Counted from the stretch's first letter, positions 1-9,513 are shown. The stretch: DNA of 64,000 bases from Advenella sp. S44 (GCF_002810445.1 NZ_NEXS01000003.1:558001-622000), one strand, 5' to 3'. Notes: generated by a model from the sequence alone, not told the origin. Made by a program: numbers and translations.

Positions 1-39
1 CCGCTGCGACCGGTAGACGATAACGAAACGCTGAACTGA
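1..39 (+). CDS. C-terminal end of a gene upstream of mrdA, probably mreD (partial)
   Basis: Frame 1 is open from the window edge to a TGA at 37-39 and encodes PLRPVDDNETLN. The other two forward frames close within the first 21 bases. The gap to mrdA is 13 bases, so the genes are probably cotranscribed. In Burkholderiales the gene before mrdA is normally mreD, a membrane protein of the elongasome. That identification rests on position only, because the 12 residues are too few to recognise. Confidence 0.5.
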   Translation, partial: PLRPVDDNETLN

Positions 40-52
40 CGGGAAACGGGCT

Positions 53-2128
53 ATGTTCGAATTCCGCAAGCGCTCTACCATACAAAAAAAGAAAATCCGG
101 CTTCGCGTGCTGATCGCGCTGCTGTTTGTACTGGGTTGTTTCGGCTTGTTGGTTAACCGGCTTTGGGTTCTACAGGTAGAGCGGTACCAGGGGCTATCCG
201 AACGCGCTGACCGCAACCGTATTGCACTGGTGCCTATCGCGCCGCGGCGTGGCGATATTGTCGATCGCAACGGGCAGGTGCTTGCGCGCAGCTATCGCGA
301 CTACACGCTTGAAATCGTGCCGGCCCAGATCAAGAATATGGACGAGCTGATCAGCCAGATCAGCACGGTGATTCCCCTGACCCCTCTGGATATCCGGCGC
401 TTCAAGCGACGCATGGGCCAGACCACCCGCTATGCTTCGGTTATGCTGCGCGGCAACCTGAGCGACGACGAGGCCGCTGTTTTTGCCGCCCATTCCTTTC
501 GCTTTCCTGATGTCAATCTGCGCGCTCGCTGGGTGCGCGAATATCCGCAGGGCGAGTCGGCGGCTCATGTCGTGGGTTATGTCGGCCGGATATCGGAGAA
601 AGACCAGGAACGTCTGGAGCAGGACGGCATAGAAGGCAATTATCGCGGCACCGATGTGATCGGCAAAAAAGGCATTGAAGCCAGTTATGAAGCGGTGCTT
701 CATGGCAAGACGGGCTGGGAAGAGGTTGAAGTGGCCGCTTCGGGAAAACCGGTGCAGGTGCTAAAGCGCATCGATCCCATACCGGGCGACACATTGCACC
801 TGTCCATTGATATTGGTCTGCAGAAGATGGTCGAGGACCTGTACAACAAGGGATTTGTCAAGGAAGGCGAGCCTGAGCGCGGCGCCCTGGTTGCTATTGA
901 TCCGCGCAACGGGCAGGTCCTGGCCTATGTGTCAGCCCCTTCCTATGATCCGAACTTGTTTATTGATGGTATTGATGTCGAGAATTGGCGCCGGCTGGCC
1001 GACTCGACCGATCATCCGCTGATTGATCGTCCAGTTTCGGGCACGTTTCCCATTGGGTCGACTTACAAGCCGTTTGTCGCGCTGGCGGCGCTCAAGCTTG
1101 GCGTACGTGATCCGAATGCCCGTATTCCCGATCCCGGTTATTTTGAATACGGCAATCAGCGTTTTCGCAATGCGGGCGGCGCGGTCTATGGGCCGACCAA
1201 TATGCATCGGGCGCTGGTGGTGTCTTCCGATACCTATTTCTTCAGCCTGGGTCCGCTTATCGGCGTAGACGCACTGCATGATTTTTCCCTGATGTTCGGC
1301 TTCGGGCGCAAGACCGGGATTGATCTCAATTATGAGAAAATCGGCATCTTGCCTTCACGAGAATGGAAAAAAAAGGCCTTCAAGGACCCGCGCCAGCAGC
1401 GCTGGATCCCTGGCGAGACGATATCCGTTACGGTGGGGCAGGGGTACAATTCGTTCACGATTATGCAACTGGCTCAGGCAACGTCTACGCTGGCGGCTGA
1501 TGGTAAATATATTCGCCCGCATCTGGTCAGTGAAATGGAGAACACAGTCAGCAAAACACGCACGCCAACGGTCAAGCAGCCCGATTATCAGATAGAGGTC
1601 AGTCAGTCGTCGATCCGGCTGGTCAAGGACGCCCTGGTTGACGTGACCAAGCGGGGCACGGCCAAACGCAGCTTTGCTGGCGCCGCCTATGAGTCGGCTG
1701 GCAAGACCGGGACTGCCCAGGTATTCAGTTTGAAGGGGTCGAAGTACAATTCGCGTACCTTGAAGCGCAGCTTGTGGGATCACGCGCTGTATATGGGCTT
1801 CGCGCCGGCAAATGATCCGAAAATAGCCGTGGCGCTGATTGTGGAAAACGGCGGCTGGGGCGCCAGCATTGCCGCGCCCGTGGCGCGCAAGGTGTTTGAT
1901 TACTGGCTGTCGCCCACGCGATCGGCGCAGGTCAATTCGGTTCCGGTTCTGGAGCTTGACAGTGATGAGCCGCCCGAAGATACGTCGCCCGATGTGATGG
2001 TGCCGCAAAATGTGCCTGCCAATCCGGAAGACAAGGTGCCGGAGCACCTGCCCGATATCCTGGCGCCTGTTGGAAATGGCAACAGCAACGGACGTAATGG
2101 TTCTGGCCAGAGGCAGCGCAATGAATAG
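53..2128 (+). CDS. mrdA: Penicillin-binding protein 2, elongation-specific transpeptidase
   Basis: The 691-residue class B penicillin-binding protein cross-links peptidoglycan during lateral wall growth and works with the glycosyltransferase RodA encoded next. A single N-terminal membrane anchor spans about residues 19-40. The PBP dimer domain follows (about 60-240), then the transpeptidase domain. The active-site serine lies in STYK (S336), the second motif is SSD at about 391, and the third is KTGTA at about 551. The tail after residue 630 is proline- and acid-rich and probably flexible. The length is slightly above the usual 630-650 because of this tail. The gene overlaps rodA by 8 bases. 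The ATG at 53 follows a purine-rich stretch (GGGAAACGGG) and gives the expected short cytoplasmic N-terminus. Confidence 0.95.
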   Translation: MFEFRKRSTIQKKKIRLRVLIALLFVLGCFGLLVNRLWVLQVERYQGLSERADRNRIALVPIAPRRGDIVDRNGQVLARSYRDYTLEIVPAQIKNMDELISQISTVIPLTPLDIRRFKRRMGQTTRYASVMLRGNLSDDEAAVFAAHSFRFPDVNLRARWVREYPQGESAAHVVGYVGRISEKDQERLEQDGIEGNYRGTDVIGKKGIEASYEAVLHGKTGWEEVEVAASGKPVQVLKRIDPIPGDTLHLSIDIGLQKMVEDLYNKGFVKEGEPERGALVAIDPRNGQVLAYVSAPSYDPNLFIDGIDVENWRRLADSTDHPLIDRPVSGTFPIGSTYKPFVALAALKLGVRDPNARIPDPGYFEYGNQRFRNAGGAVYGPTNMHRALVVSSDTYFFSLGPLIGVDALHDFSLMFGFGRKTGIDLNYEKIGILPSREWKKKAFKDPRQQRWIPGETISVTVGQGYNSFTIMQLAQATSTLAADGKYIRPHLVSEMENTVSKTRTPTVKQPDYQIEVSQSSIRLVKDALVDVTKRGTAKRSFAGAAYESAGKTGTAQVFSLKGSKYNSRTLKRSLWDHALYMGFAPANDPKIAVALIVENGGWGASIAAPVARKVFDYWLSPTRSAQVNSVPVLELDSDEPPEDTSPDVMVPQNVPANPEDKVPEHLPDILAPVGNGNSNGRNGSGQRQRNE

Positions 2129-3275
2129 ACTAATGGGCTGGATCCTGCGTGCCTTTCGCGCCTTTGACTGGCCGCTGCTGCTGATTCTGGCGATCTTCTG
2201 CATCCTGGGAACAATCGTCATGCACTCGGCCGTCGGCGGAACCGACTGGCGGTTTGCGAGCCAGGGACGTAATTTTCTAGTGGCTTTTTTTGTCATGTGG
2301 CTTGTGGCGGTGATTCCACCGTCAAAAATCATGAAGTTCGCCATTCCGCTTTATGTCGTCGGGGTGTCGACGCTGGTGGCCGTTCTGATGTTCGGTATTA
2401 CCAGTAAGGGGGCGACGCGATGGCTCAATATCGGTATTACAGTGATACAACCGTCTGAAATGGCCAAAATCATTGTGCCGGTGATACTTGCCTGGTACTT
2501 TGACAAGCACCGGTCTCAATTGCGGGTGCTGGATTTTCTGGTGGCCGGGGTGCTGCTGCTGTTGCCGTTTATGCTCATCATCTGGCAACCTGACCTGGGT
2601 ACCGCTTTGTTGGTGCTTGGCACGGGCTTTTTCATTATTTATTTTGCCGGCCTGTCATTTAAACTGATCACGCCCGTGTTCGTGCTGGGCGTGGTAACCA
2701 TCGCGCTGGTGCTTTATTATGAACCGGTGCTGTGCAGCCCGGAACTGGACTGGGTCGTGTTGCATGACTACCAGAAATATCGGGTGTGCACATTGCTTGA
2801 TCCCGGCAGCGATCCGCTGGGCAAGGGATTTCATACCATCCAGGGCATGATCGCTATTGGCTCGGGCGGATTGTATGGCAAAGGGTATATGCAGGGTACC
2901 CAAACGCATCTGGACTTTATCCCGGAGCGAACCACCGATTTCATTTTTGCCGTCTTTGCTGAAGAGTTTGGATTGTATGGTGGCGTAATGCTGTTGCTGC
3001 TGTACACCTTATTGCTGTTGCGCGGATTCCTGATCACGATCCGTGCCCGCACCCAGTTCGGGCGTTTGCTGGCGGGCGCCATGACCATGATGTTGTTCAT
3101 GTATGTTTTCGTCAATATCGGCATGGTCATCGGCATATTGCCCGTCGTCGGTGTGCCGCTGCCCTTCATGAGTTACGGCGGGACAGCGCTGGTCACGCTG
3201 GGCTGCGCCTGCGGGCTGTTGATGAGTATTTCCAATTACGTGCCCACGCGCAAGTCCGATACGGCAGACGAATAA
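2121..3275 (+). CDS. rodA: RodA, SEDS-family peptidoglycan glycosyltransferase
   Basis: The 384-residue polytopic inner-membrane protein polymerises lipid II for side-wall growth as the partner of PBP2. About ten hydrophobic segments are visible. The C-terminal stretch GVPLPFMSYGGTALVTLG (about residues 345-362) is the SEDS signature, and a long periplasmic loop lies before it. A longer open frame extends upstream to 2010, but the ATG at 2121, overlapping the mrdA stop region by 8 bases, gives the N-terminus MNRLMGWILRAF expected of RodA. The overlap suggests translational coupling with mrdA. No clear terminator separates the gene from the convergent mutY. Confidence 0.94.
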   Translation: MNRLMGWILRAFRAFDWPLLLILAIFCILGTIVMHSAVGGTDWRFASQGRNFLVAFFVMWLVAVIPPSKIMKFAIPLYVVGVSTLVAVLMFGITSKGATRWLNIGITVIQPSEMAKIIVPVILAWYFDKHRSQLRVLDFLVAGVLLLLPFMLIIWQPDLGTALLVLGTGFFIIYFAGLSFKLITPVFVLGVVTIALVLYYEPVLCSPELDWVVLHDYQKYRVCTLLDPGSDPLGKGFHTIQGMIAIGSGGLYGKGYMQGTQTHLDFIPERTTDFIFAVFAEEFGLYGGVMLLLLYTLLLLRGFLITIRARTQFGRLLAGAMTMMLFMYVFVNIGMVIGILPVVGVPLPFMSYGGTALVTLGCACGLLMSISNYVPTRKSDTADE

Positions 3276-3336
3276 AGGGCGGGCGACCGGTATAGCAGCT
3301 CGCCAATACTCCAGCTTTCCTCGCCTGCGTTTCCAA

Positions 3337-4443
3337 TCAGAACAGGCGGGGCGTATCGCTTGCCACACCAGTCTCCGCATCAAAATAGCCGGTGAGCAGT
3401 GTTTTCAAGGGGGCAGGCAGTGCCGATTCTGCTAGCGCACCCAGTTCTACCCATTGCCAGCGGCTGGTATGATCGGTACTATCGCCTGCGGCGGGCATCA
3501 GCGCAGGCATGGCCTTCGCGTGTACCAGCATTGGTTCAATATGCAGCCGAAAATGGGTGAATACATGCTCGAACGCCGCCAGCGGCATGGCCGTTACAGA
3601 CTCTCCGAGCGAGTGCTGCACATAGGAGGAACAGGCCTGGCGGTCGGCAAATTCCGGCAGGGTAAGCAGCCCTCCCCAAATTCCTTTATCTGCGCGGCGA
3701 TACATCAGGATCCGGTCCTCATGCTCCAGGATGAGGACGCAAACCTGGCGTTGCGGGACGCTCTTGCGCAGGCGAGCCGTCGGCAGCTGCGCCTGGCGGC
3801 CTTCGATCCGCGCCACGCACTCATCGGCCAGCGGACATACTCCGCAGGCAGGCTTGCCGCGAGTGCATACGGTCGCACCCAGATCCATTAGTCCCTGCGT
3901 GTACGCAGCCATATCGATATTGTCGGTCGCGCCTTCCAGATGCTGCCATGCGACATCCCACAGCCGGTTTTCAACCGCCTTTTTCTGCGTATCGCCTTCG
4001 ATCGCATAATAGCGGCAAAAGACACGCTTGACATTACCATCCAGGATCGGCTGGCGGGCGTTATAGCAAAAAGCGGCAATTGCGTTTGCCGTGGAAGGGC
4101 CAATGCCGGGCAGGCTGGCGATATCGTTCGCGTTTTCCGGAAACAGGCCGTGCCAGTCGTCTAGAACGACTTTGGCGCAACGGTGCAGGTTGCGGGCCCG
4201 GGCGTAGTAGCCAAGGCCTGCCCAATAGGGCATGACCTCTTCCTGGCTGGCCTCGGCCAGCGATTTCAGTGTTGGAAAGCGGGACAGGAAACGGACATAG
4301 TAGGGGATGACCGTGGCCACTTGCGTCTGCTGCAGCATGATCTCGGACAGCCAGACCCGATAGGGATCACGGCTACCTTGCCATGGCAGGCCGTGCCTGC
4401 CGCGTTCACGCTGCCATTGAATGACGGTACCGGCAAATGACAT
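3337..4443 (-). CDS. mutY: MutY, A/G-specific adenine DNA glycosylase
   Basis: The 368-residue base-excision repair enzyme removes adenine mispaired with 8-oxoguanine. Catalytic residues are visible: E34 in SEIMLQQTQ and D135 in ILDGNVKR, flanking the helix-hairpin-helix LPGIGPSTANAIAAF. A [4Fe-4S] cluster follows with C-x6-C-x2-C-x5-C spacing at about residues 189-205. The C-terminal third is the MutT-like domain that senses 8-oxoG. The gene is convergent with rodA, 61 bases away, and lies just 3 bases downstream of the end of ftsX on the same strand. It may therefore be cotranscribed with ftsEX. Confidence 0.95.
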   Translation of the reverse strand: MSFAGTVIQWQRERGRHGLPWQGSRDPYRVWLSEIMLQQTQVATVIPYYVRFLSRFPTLKSLAEASQEEVMPYWAGLGYYARARNLHRCAKVVLDDWHGLFPENANDIASLPGIGPSTANAIAAFCYNARQPILDGNVKRVFCRYYAIEGDTQKKAVENRLWDVAWQHLEGATDNIDMAAYTQGLMDLGATVCTRGKPACGVCPLADECVARIEGRQAQLPTARLRKSVPQRQVCVLILEHEDRILMYRRADKGIWGGLLTLPEFADRQACSSYVQHSLGESVTAMPLAAFEHVFTHFRLHIEPMLVHAKAMPALMPAAGDSTDHTSRWQWVELGALAESALPAPLKTLLTGYFDAETGVASDTPRLF

Positions 4444-4446
4444 GAA

Positions 4447-5355
4447 TCAGAAACGCGAATGCCGGGTCATGGACCATTGGGCGGCCAGCGCGGCCACAAT
4501 CATTACCAGCACAATAGCGGTAACAAGCCATGTGACATCGGGCAGGCGAACGACAAAATCTGTGCCATAGCTTTGGGAGAGCCGGGCGATGGCGCCGTTG
4601 AGCGAGCCCAGGCCGAATGTGGTCAGCAAAAGAGACAGTACGCCCGCAGCCATACCGGTGAGCGCGCCAAGATACAGAAAAGGGCGTCGCACGAATGACT
4701 CGGTCGCACCCACCAGGCGCGCCACGGCGATTTCCTCGCGCTGCACCAGCGCTTGCATGCGAACGGTATTAAAGACAGTACCGACAACAACGACGGCAAC
4801 GCCAATGGCCAGCAGCAACAGCACGCCACGGGTAAAAGACAGGATTGCATCCAGCTTCTGGACCCAGGCGCTATCGAATTGCACGGTATCGACATTGTCC
4901 AGCTCACTCCATGATTGCGCCAGTTCCTGGGCTTTGCCGGCCTGATCGCCCGTGGCCTTGATCGTCACGACAATAGAGTTGGGTAGCGGGTTTTGGGGCA
5001 GTACCTTCAGGGCATTGGACCAGGATTCCGAGGCGCGCAGTCCGGCCAGAGCATCGTTCTTGTCGATGACTTCCAGTTTCTCGATATAAGCTTGGTGCCC
5101 TTGCTGCAACTGCTCAGCCAGGTCACGCGTTTCGGCCAGCGGCGCCTCTGATTTCATAAAGAGGGTGATGGCCGGATTGACCGAGACATTGCGAGCCACT
5201 GGCTCCATGGAGACGAGAATGGAACTGGCCAGCAGCGGCAGCGCCAGAACAAGGGCGATAACGGCAATATTGGTCAGCGAGGAAAATGGCGTCGCAAGCA
5301 GTCGCCGGATTGCGATGTGCATGGCGTAAAAATGATGTCTTATCCAGCTTTTCAT
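4447..5355 (-). CDS. ftsX: FtsX, cell-division ABC transporter-like membrane subunit
   Basis: The 302-residue protein has one transmembrane segment near the N-terminus (about 22-45), a large periplasmic domain to about 170, and three C-terminal segments. This is the FtsX/MacB-type topology. With FtsE it controls peptidoglycan hydrolases at the septum. The conserved cytoplasmic stretch before the second membrane segment (VRMQALVQREEIAVARLVGA) is typical of the family. Its ATG overlaps the ftsE stop by 4 bases, so the two are translationally coupled. Confidence 0.93.
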   Translation of the reverse strand: MKSWIRHHFYAMHIAIRRLLATPFSSLTNIAVIALVLALPLLASSILVSMEPVARNVSVNPAITLFMKSEAPLAETRDLAEQLQQGHQAYIEKLEVIDKNDALAGLRASESWSNALKVLPQNPLPNSIVVTIKATGDQAGKAQELAQSWSELDNVDTVQFDSAWVQKLDAILSFTRGVLLLLAIGVAVVVVGTVFNTVRMQALVQREEIAVARLVGATESFVRRPFLYLGALTGMAAGVLSLLLTTFGLGSLNGAIARLSQSYGTDFVVRLPDVTWLVTAIVLVMIVAALAAQWSMTRHSRF

Positions 5356-6020
5356 GCGTGTGTTCCCAGATCCTTGAACCGGCCTGGTTCGATAAGCAGG
5401 GTGCGGTTGGCGTGGCGGCGCAGCAGCTCCAGGTCGTGCGAGGCAATCAGCGTGGTTACGCCAACGCGATTGAAGTCACGGAACACTTCCAGGATTTTCT
5501 GTGCGCTGGCCTGATCCAGATTGGCTGTCGGCTCGTCGGCGATCAGAATGGCCGGTTTGTTCACAATAGCGCGGGCAATCGCCAGACGCTGCTGCTCGCC
5601 GCCTGACAGGGCGATCGGATTGAGTTTTTCCTTGCCCGATAAGCCCACTTTTTCAATGGCTGCGCGCGCACGGGCGGCCGCCTTGTCTGAACTCAGGCCG
5701 ATGACGGCCAGTGGCAGCATGACATTTTCGAAGGCGCTGCGGTCATAAAGCAGATGCATATTCTGTAGTATGACGCCTACGGCGCGCCGCAAGTAAGGTC
5801 GAGCCCGGTTGCCAATCTGGTCCATGCGCTGACCCTTGACGATGACGGATCCGCGTGTCGGCGCCTCCAGGCCGCCGATCAGCTTCAGAAGCGTCGATTT
5901 GCCGGCACCCGACGGGCCGGAGACGAAAACGAATTCGCCCGGCGCGATGCTGAAGTTGATGTCAGCCAGGATATTCGCGCCCTGCCCGTAGGATTTGAAG
6001 ACATGCTGGAATTGAATCAT
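5352..6020 (-). CDS. ftsE: FtsE, cell-division ATP-binding protein
   Basis: The 222-residue ABC-type ATPase is the partner of FtsX. Walker A is GPSGAGKST, the signature is LSGGEQQRLAIARA, and Walker B is ILIADEP, followed by the switch histidine in IASHD. The open frame extends upstream to a TTG at 6038, but the ATG at 6020 gives MIQFQHVFKSYG, the usual FtsE start, and a normal length. The upstream Shine-Dalgarno is weak (GGATC). The gene is first in a probable ftsE-ftsX-mutY unit and is divergent from the aap genes. Confidence 0.93.
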   Translation of the reverse strand: MIQFQHVFKSYGQGANILADINFSIAPGEFVFVSGPSGAGKSTLLKLIGGLEAPTRGSVIVKGQRMDQIGNRARPYLRRAVGVILQNMHLLYDRSAFENVMLPLAVIGLSSDKAAARARAAIEKVGLSGKEKLNPIALSGGEQQRLAIARAIVNKPAILIADEPTANLDQASAQKILEVFRDFNRVGVTTLIASHDLELLRRHANRTLLIEPGRFKDLGTHA

Positions 6021-6372
6021 GTGGATCCGGTTACTCAAAATTCGGTTCTGTTAATGCGCATTTTAGAGTAATTGCAAGCCCCTTAGGGTATTTACGATTG
6101 TCAATGCGTGAATGGATACTCTAGGATACCGCAAGACAAAACGGCAAGGCGCCCATTATCATACGCCGCCGTTATCTGCGCCAAATAACGGGTTGTCAAT
6201 GGGAACGACTGGAGCGTGGCCTGAACAATACCTGGCACAACGGTGGCATTCTTTATGCCACGCCGGTTCGTTGAACGTCAAAAACAGGTACGATGTGGTT
6301 TCAATCTTTGATTCGCACCTGATCGCGGCGCCCGGGGCCGGCGATTGCCGGTGCCACTTGACACTGTAACGC
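6021..6372. other. 352-base gap between ftsE and aapQ holding an aapJ fragment
   Basis: This gap lies between divergent genes. It holds the promoter region of ftsEX (AT-rich, 6021-6110) and the aapJ C-terminal remnant described separately. A small hairpin, CCGGC-GATT-GCCGG, falls near 6338-6351. A TTGACA hexamer at 6358-6363 is too close to the aapQ start to act as its -35. I see no intact gene. An 85-codon forward open frame at 6112-6369 has no family resemblance and no ribosome-binding site. Confidence 0.6.
6209..6274 (+). pseudogene. aapJ: C-terminal remnant of aapJ (amino-acid ABC transporter binding protein)
   Basis: Reading from 6209, the frame encodes LERGLNNTWHNGGILYATPVR and stops with TGA at 6272-6274. 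In the general L-amino-acid binding protein AapJ the C-terminus characteristically reads RGLNxxWxxGGxxYAPPxR, so the match is close. The frame continues upstream for only about 28 more codons before a TAG at 6122, without AapJ-like sequence, a start, a ribosome site or a signal peptide. The fragment sits exactly where aapJ is normally found, immediately before aapQ. I infer that a deletion removed over 90% of the gene. The family comparison is from memory. Confidence 0.65.
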
Positions 6373-7545
6373 ATGAAGAAACACAAAAACCAAGGCCTGG
6401 CCTTTTCCTGGAACGACCCGACATTTCGCTCGATTATCTATCAGATTATCGTGCTCGGCCTGGTGGCTGGGGGCGTCTGGTACTTGGTCTCCAATACGCT
6501 GCATAATCTGGAAACGCGCAATATTCGCAGCGGCTTCGCTTTTCTTGGCAGCGAAGCCGGTTTTGCCATCGGCGAGTCGCTGATCGACTATTCGCCAACC
6601 GACACATACAGACGCGCCATTCTGGTGGGACTGCTCAATACCCTTTACGTCTCTGTTGCCGGCATTGTTCTGGCCACCATTGTTGGCGTGGTGGTCGGCG
6701 TTGCGCGACTGTCAAAGAACTGGCTGATCGCCAAACTGGCCGCCGTGTATGTTGAGGTGCTACGCAATATTCCCCTGTTGATCCAGCTTTTCTTCTGGTA
6801 TGCGCTGATTGTGGAGGCCTTGCCCGGTCCGCGCCAGGCCATGCATCCGGTGCCAGGCGTGTTTTTATCCAACAGGGGATTGCGTTTTCCGTTGGCTCAG
6901 GGCGATAGCCTGACATGGATCCTGGCGGGCGTGGCCCTCGCCTTGCTTACTACTGTGGCCGTGGGGCGGTATTTGCGCGCCCGGCACATTCGAACCGGGA
7001 TACAGACACCACTGTGGCCGATCTGCCTTGGGTTTTTTATTGTGTTGCCTGTAGCCGGTTTCTTTGCCGGTGGCGCGCAACTGGCTTTCAGCCTGCCCGA
7101 GCTCAAAGGTTTTAATTTTGCCGGGGGCGCCAGTATTTCCCCAGAGCTGACCGCGCTGCTTTGCGGACTGGTGATCTATACATCGGCGTTTGTGGCCGAA
7201 ATTGTACGATCCGGGATCCAGGCCGTGCCCGACGGCCAATGGGAGGCGGCCGGCTCGGTGGGGCTGGGTCGCCGGCGTGCGTTACGGCTGGTGATACTGC
7301 CGCAGGCGTTGCGGATTATGATTCCACCGCTGACCAGCACTTATTTGAATCTGATGAAAAACAGTTCGCTGGCCGTGGCTATCGGCTATCCGGATATTGT
7401 CTCTGTCATCAATACGACGCTGAATCAGACAGGGCAGGCCATTGAAGGCATTCTTATTGTCATGGCGGCGTATCTCACAGTCAGCCTGTCTATTTCCGTG
7501 TTCATGAACTGGTACAACCGGCGCATTGCCCTGGTGGAGCGATGA
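6373..7545 (+). CDS. aapQ: AapQ-type general L-amino-acid ABC transporter permease
   Basis: The 390-residue inner-membrane permease belongs to the HisM/GlnP (HEAA) family. It is longer than usual (about 220), as is typical of AapQ, because of an insertion between the first transmembrane helix block and the EAA region. The permease motif TYRRAILVGLLNTLYVS appears at about residue 77. The EAA loop QWEAAGSVGLGRRRALRLVILPQALR falls at about 288-313. It should pair with AapM as a heterodimer driven by AapP. The ATG at 6373 is 98 bases downstream of the aapJ remnant, so no intact binding protein precedes it. Confidence 0.9.
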   Translation: MKKHKNQGLAFSWNDPTFRSIIYQIIVLGLVAGGVWYLVSNTLHNLETRNIRSGFAFLGSEAGFAIGESLIDYSPTDTYRRAILVGLLNTLYVSVAGIVLATIVGVVVGVARLSKNWLIAKLAAVYVEVLRNIPLLIQLFFWYALIVEALPGPRQAMHPVPGVFLSNRGLRFPLAQGDSLTWILAGVALALLTTVAVGRYLRARHIRTGIQTPLWPICLGFFIVLPVAGFFAGGAQLAFSLPELKGFNFAGGASISPELTALLCGLVIYTSAFVAEIVRSGIQAVPDGQWEAAGSVGLGRRRALRLVILPQALRIMIPPLTSTYLNLMKNSSLAVAIGYPDIVSVINTTLNQTGQAIEGILIVMAAYLTVSLSISVFMNWYNRRIALVER

Positions 7546-8657
7546 TCATGGATGCACCGATTCACGAACCCGGCATTGCCGCTGCATTGCCGCCTCCCAA
7601 GGGCAAGCGCGGCGTCATCGGCTGGCTGCGGGCGCGCCTTTTTTCCTCGCCGCTCAATATACTGATTACTGTATTGATTGCCTGGCTGCTGCTGATGGGC
7701 TTGCCGCCGCTGCTGGAATGGGCATTGCTCGGCGCCAATTTCACCGCGAGCAATGCCCAGGAATGCCGCGCCGGACCTGGCGGCGCCTGCTGGGCTTTCA
7801 TCCGGGAAAAGCATCGCCTTATCCTGTTTGGCACTTATCCCTTTGAGGAACAATGGCGTCCCTTGCTGGCCACGCTGGTGCTGCTTGGCGTGATTGTGTG
7901 TAGCGCCATGCGCCGCTTCTGGAACGCATGGCTGTTTGTAATCTGGGCGGTGGGACTGGCCGTGGTTGCCTGCCTGATGTGGGGCGGATTTGCCGGGCTG
8001 AGCTATGTTGAAAACACCCGCTGGGGCGGTCTTCCGCTCACATTGATTCTGTCGACTTTCGGCATTGCGTTCGCATTTCCAGTTGGGGTAATTCTGGCCC
8101 TGGGCCGTCGTTCCGATATGCCCGTCATCAAGGCGCTGTGTGTGGGTTATATCGAGATCATCCGCGGCGTGCCGCTGATCAGCCTGCTGTTTATGTCATC
8201 TGTCATGTTGCCCCTGTTTCTGCCAGAGGGAATGTCTTTTGACAAGCTGCTGCGCGCGCAAATTGCCATTATCATGTTTGCGTCTGCCTATGTTGCTGAG
8301 ACGGTGCGTGGCGGCTTGCAGGCCATTGCCCAGGGACAGATCGAAGGGGCACAGTCTATCGGATTGAACTATTGGCAGACGATGCGCAAGATTGTATTGC
8401 CGCAGGCGCTCAGGATTGTAATCCCGCCGCTGGTGAGCATTTTCATTGCCTTATTCAAGGATACGTCGCTGGTCGTGGTTATCGGTATTTACGACCTGAC
8501 GCTATCGGCCAAGGCATCGTTGTCGGACCCGATATGGCGCGGTTTCAGTATTGAAGCCTATCTGTTCATTTCCCTGATTTATTTTCTATTTTGCTTTGCC
8601 ATGTCCCGCTATTCAAAACGGCTCGAAACGCAGCTGGATACGGGATATTCGCGTTAG
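7542..8657 (+). CDS. aapM: AapM-type general L-amino-acid ABC transporter permease
   Basis: The 371-residue second permease of the system begins with an ATG that overlaps the aapQ stop by 4 bases; a second ATG lies two codons on. The N-terminal 40 residues are hydrophilic and proline-rich, followed by several membrane segments. A PWWRP-free periplasmic insert is followed by the GGLPLTLILSTFGIAFAF block. The EAA loop QIEGAQSIGLNYWQTMRKIVLPQALR lies at about residues 265-290. It forms the translocation pore together with AapQ. Confidence 0.9.
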   Translation: MIMDAPIHEPGIAAALPPPKGKRGVIGWLRARLFSSPLNILITVLIAWLLLMGLPPLLEWALLGANFTASNAQECRAGPGGACWAFIREKHRLILFGTYPFEEQWRPLLATLVLLGVIVCSAMRRFWNAWLFVIWAVGLAVVACLMWGGFAGLSYVENTRWGGLPLTLILSTFGIAFAFPVGVILALGRRSDMPVIKALCVGYIEIIRGVPLISLLFMSSVMLPLFLPEGMSFDKLLRAQIAIIMFASAYVAETVRGGLQAIAQGQIEGAQSIGLNYWQTMRKIVLPQALRIVIPPLVSIFIALFKDTSLVVVIGIYDLTLSAKASLSDPIWRGFSIEAYLFISLIYFLFCFAMSRYSKRLETQLDTGYSR

Positions 8658-8678
8658 CCGCCAGCCCCGGAGTAACTA

Positions 8679-9419
8679 GTGTCAGAACCTATCATCCGTA
8701 TGGAAAATGTAAACAAGTGGTACGGCCAGTTCCATGTCCTGAGGGATATCAATCTGGACGTGGCTGCGGGCGAACGCATTGTGATCTGCGGCCCGTCGGG
8801 CTCAGGCAAATCCACGCTGATCCGCTGCATCAATGCCCTGGAGAACCATCAGGAAGGAACGATTATTGTTGACGGGACCGAGCTGACTGACAATCTGAAA
8901 AAAATCGAACAGGTTCGCAAGAATGTGGGCATGGTATTTCAGCACTTCAACCTATTCCCGCATCTGACCGTGCTTGAGAACCTGACATTGGGGCCCATCT
9001 GGGTCCTGAAGCAATCGCAGCAGCAGGCCCGGGCCAGCGCCATGCAGTATCTGGAGCGGGTGCGCATACCGGACCAGGCCAATAAGTTCCCCGGCCAGCT
9101 CTCGGGCGGGCAGCAGCAACGGGTTGCCATCGCACGCTCGCTGTGCATGAATCCCAAGGTCCTGCTGTTTGATGAGCCAACCTCTGCGCTGGATCCCGAG
9201 ATGGTCAAAGAAGTGCTGGACGTCATGGTCAATCTTGCCGAGGAATCGGGCGTGACCATGCTTTGCGTGACCCACGAAATGGGCTTTGCCCGCAAGGTGG
9301 CCGATCGCGTCGTGTTCATGGACCAGGGCAGCATTGTGGAACAGAACACGCCTGACGCGTTCTTTGATCATCCCCGGCACGAGCGCACCCGTCATTTCCT
9401 GGACCAGATTCTGCACTAG
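8679..9419 (+). CDS. aapP: AapP-type amino-acid ABC transporter ATPase
   Basis: The 246-residue ATPase energises AapQM. Walker A is [10 protein letters not shown] (about 40-49), the Q-loop is [10 protein letters not shown], the signature is [14 protein letters not shown], and Walker B is VLLFDEP, followed by the H-loop CVTHEMGFA. This is the polar-amino-acid (GlnQ/HisP) subclass. The start is a GTG at 8679 preceded by GGAG at 8669-8672. It ends the aap cluster, and no obvious terminator follows. Confidence 0.92.
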   Translation: MSEPIIRMENVNKWYGQFHVLRDINLDVAAGERIVICGPSGSGKSTLIRCINALENHQEGTIIVDGTELTDNLKKIEQVRKNVGMVFQHFNLFPHLTVLENLTLGPIWVLKQSQQQARASAMQYLERVRIPDQANKFPGQLSGGQQQRVAIARSLCMNPKVLLFDEPTSALDPEMVKEVLDVMVNLAEESGVTMLCVTHEMGFARKVADRVVFMDQGSIVEQNTPDAFFDHPRHERTRHFLDQILH

Positions 9420-9513
9420 GGCCACAGCCGGGTTGCCGGGGCGCATTCCAGTGTAAAATGGCGGCATTATCAGGCAGCCGTTTACGGCCTATTACACCAA
9501 CGGTTACAAAATT

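Noticed and set aside
1355-2344. 329-codon minus-strand frame across mrdA/rodA
   Set aside because: It lies entirely in the antisense of two well-identified genes and its translation resembles no family.
6112-6369. 85-codon forward gene before aapQ
   Set aside because: Its frame differs from the aapJ-remnant frame and it has no ribosome site; the aapJ C-terminus is the better explanation of the local sequence.
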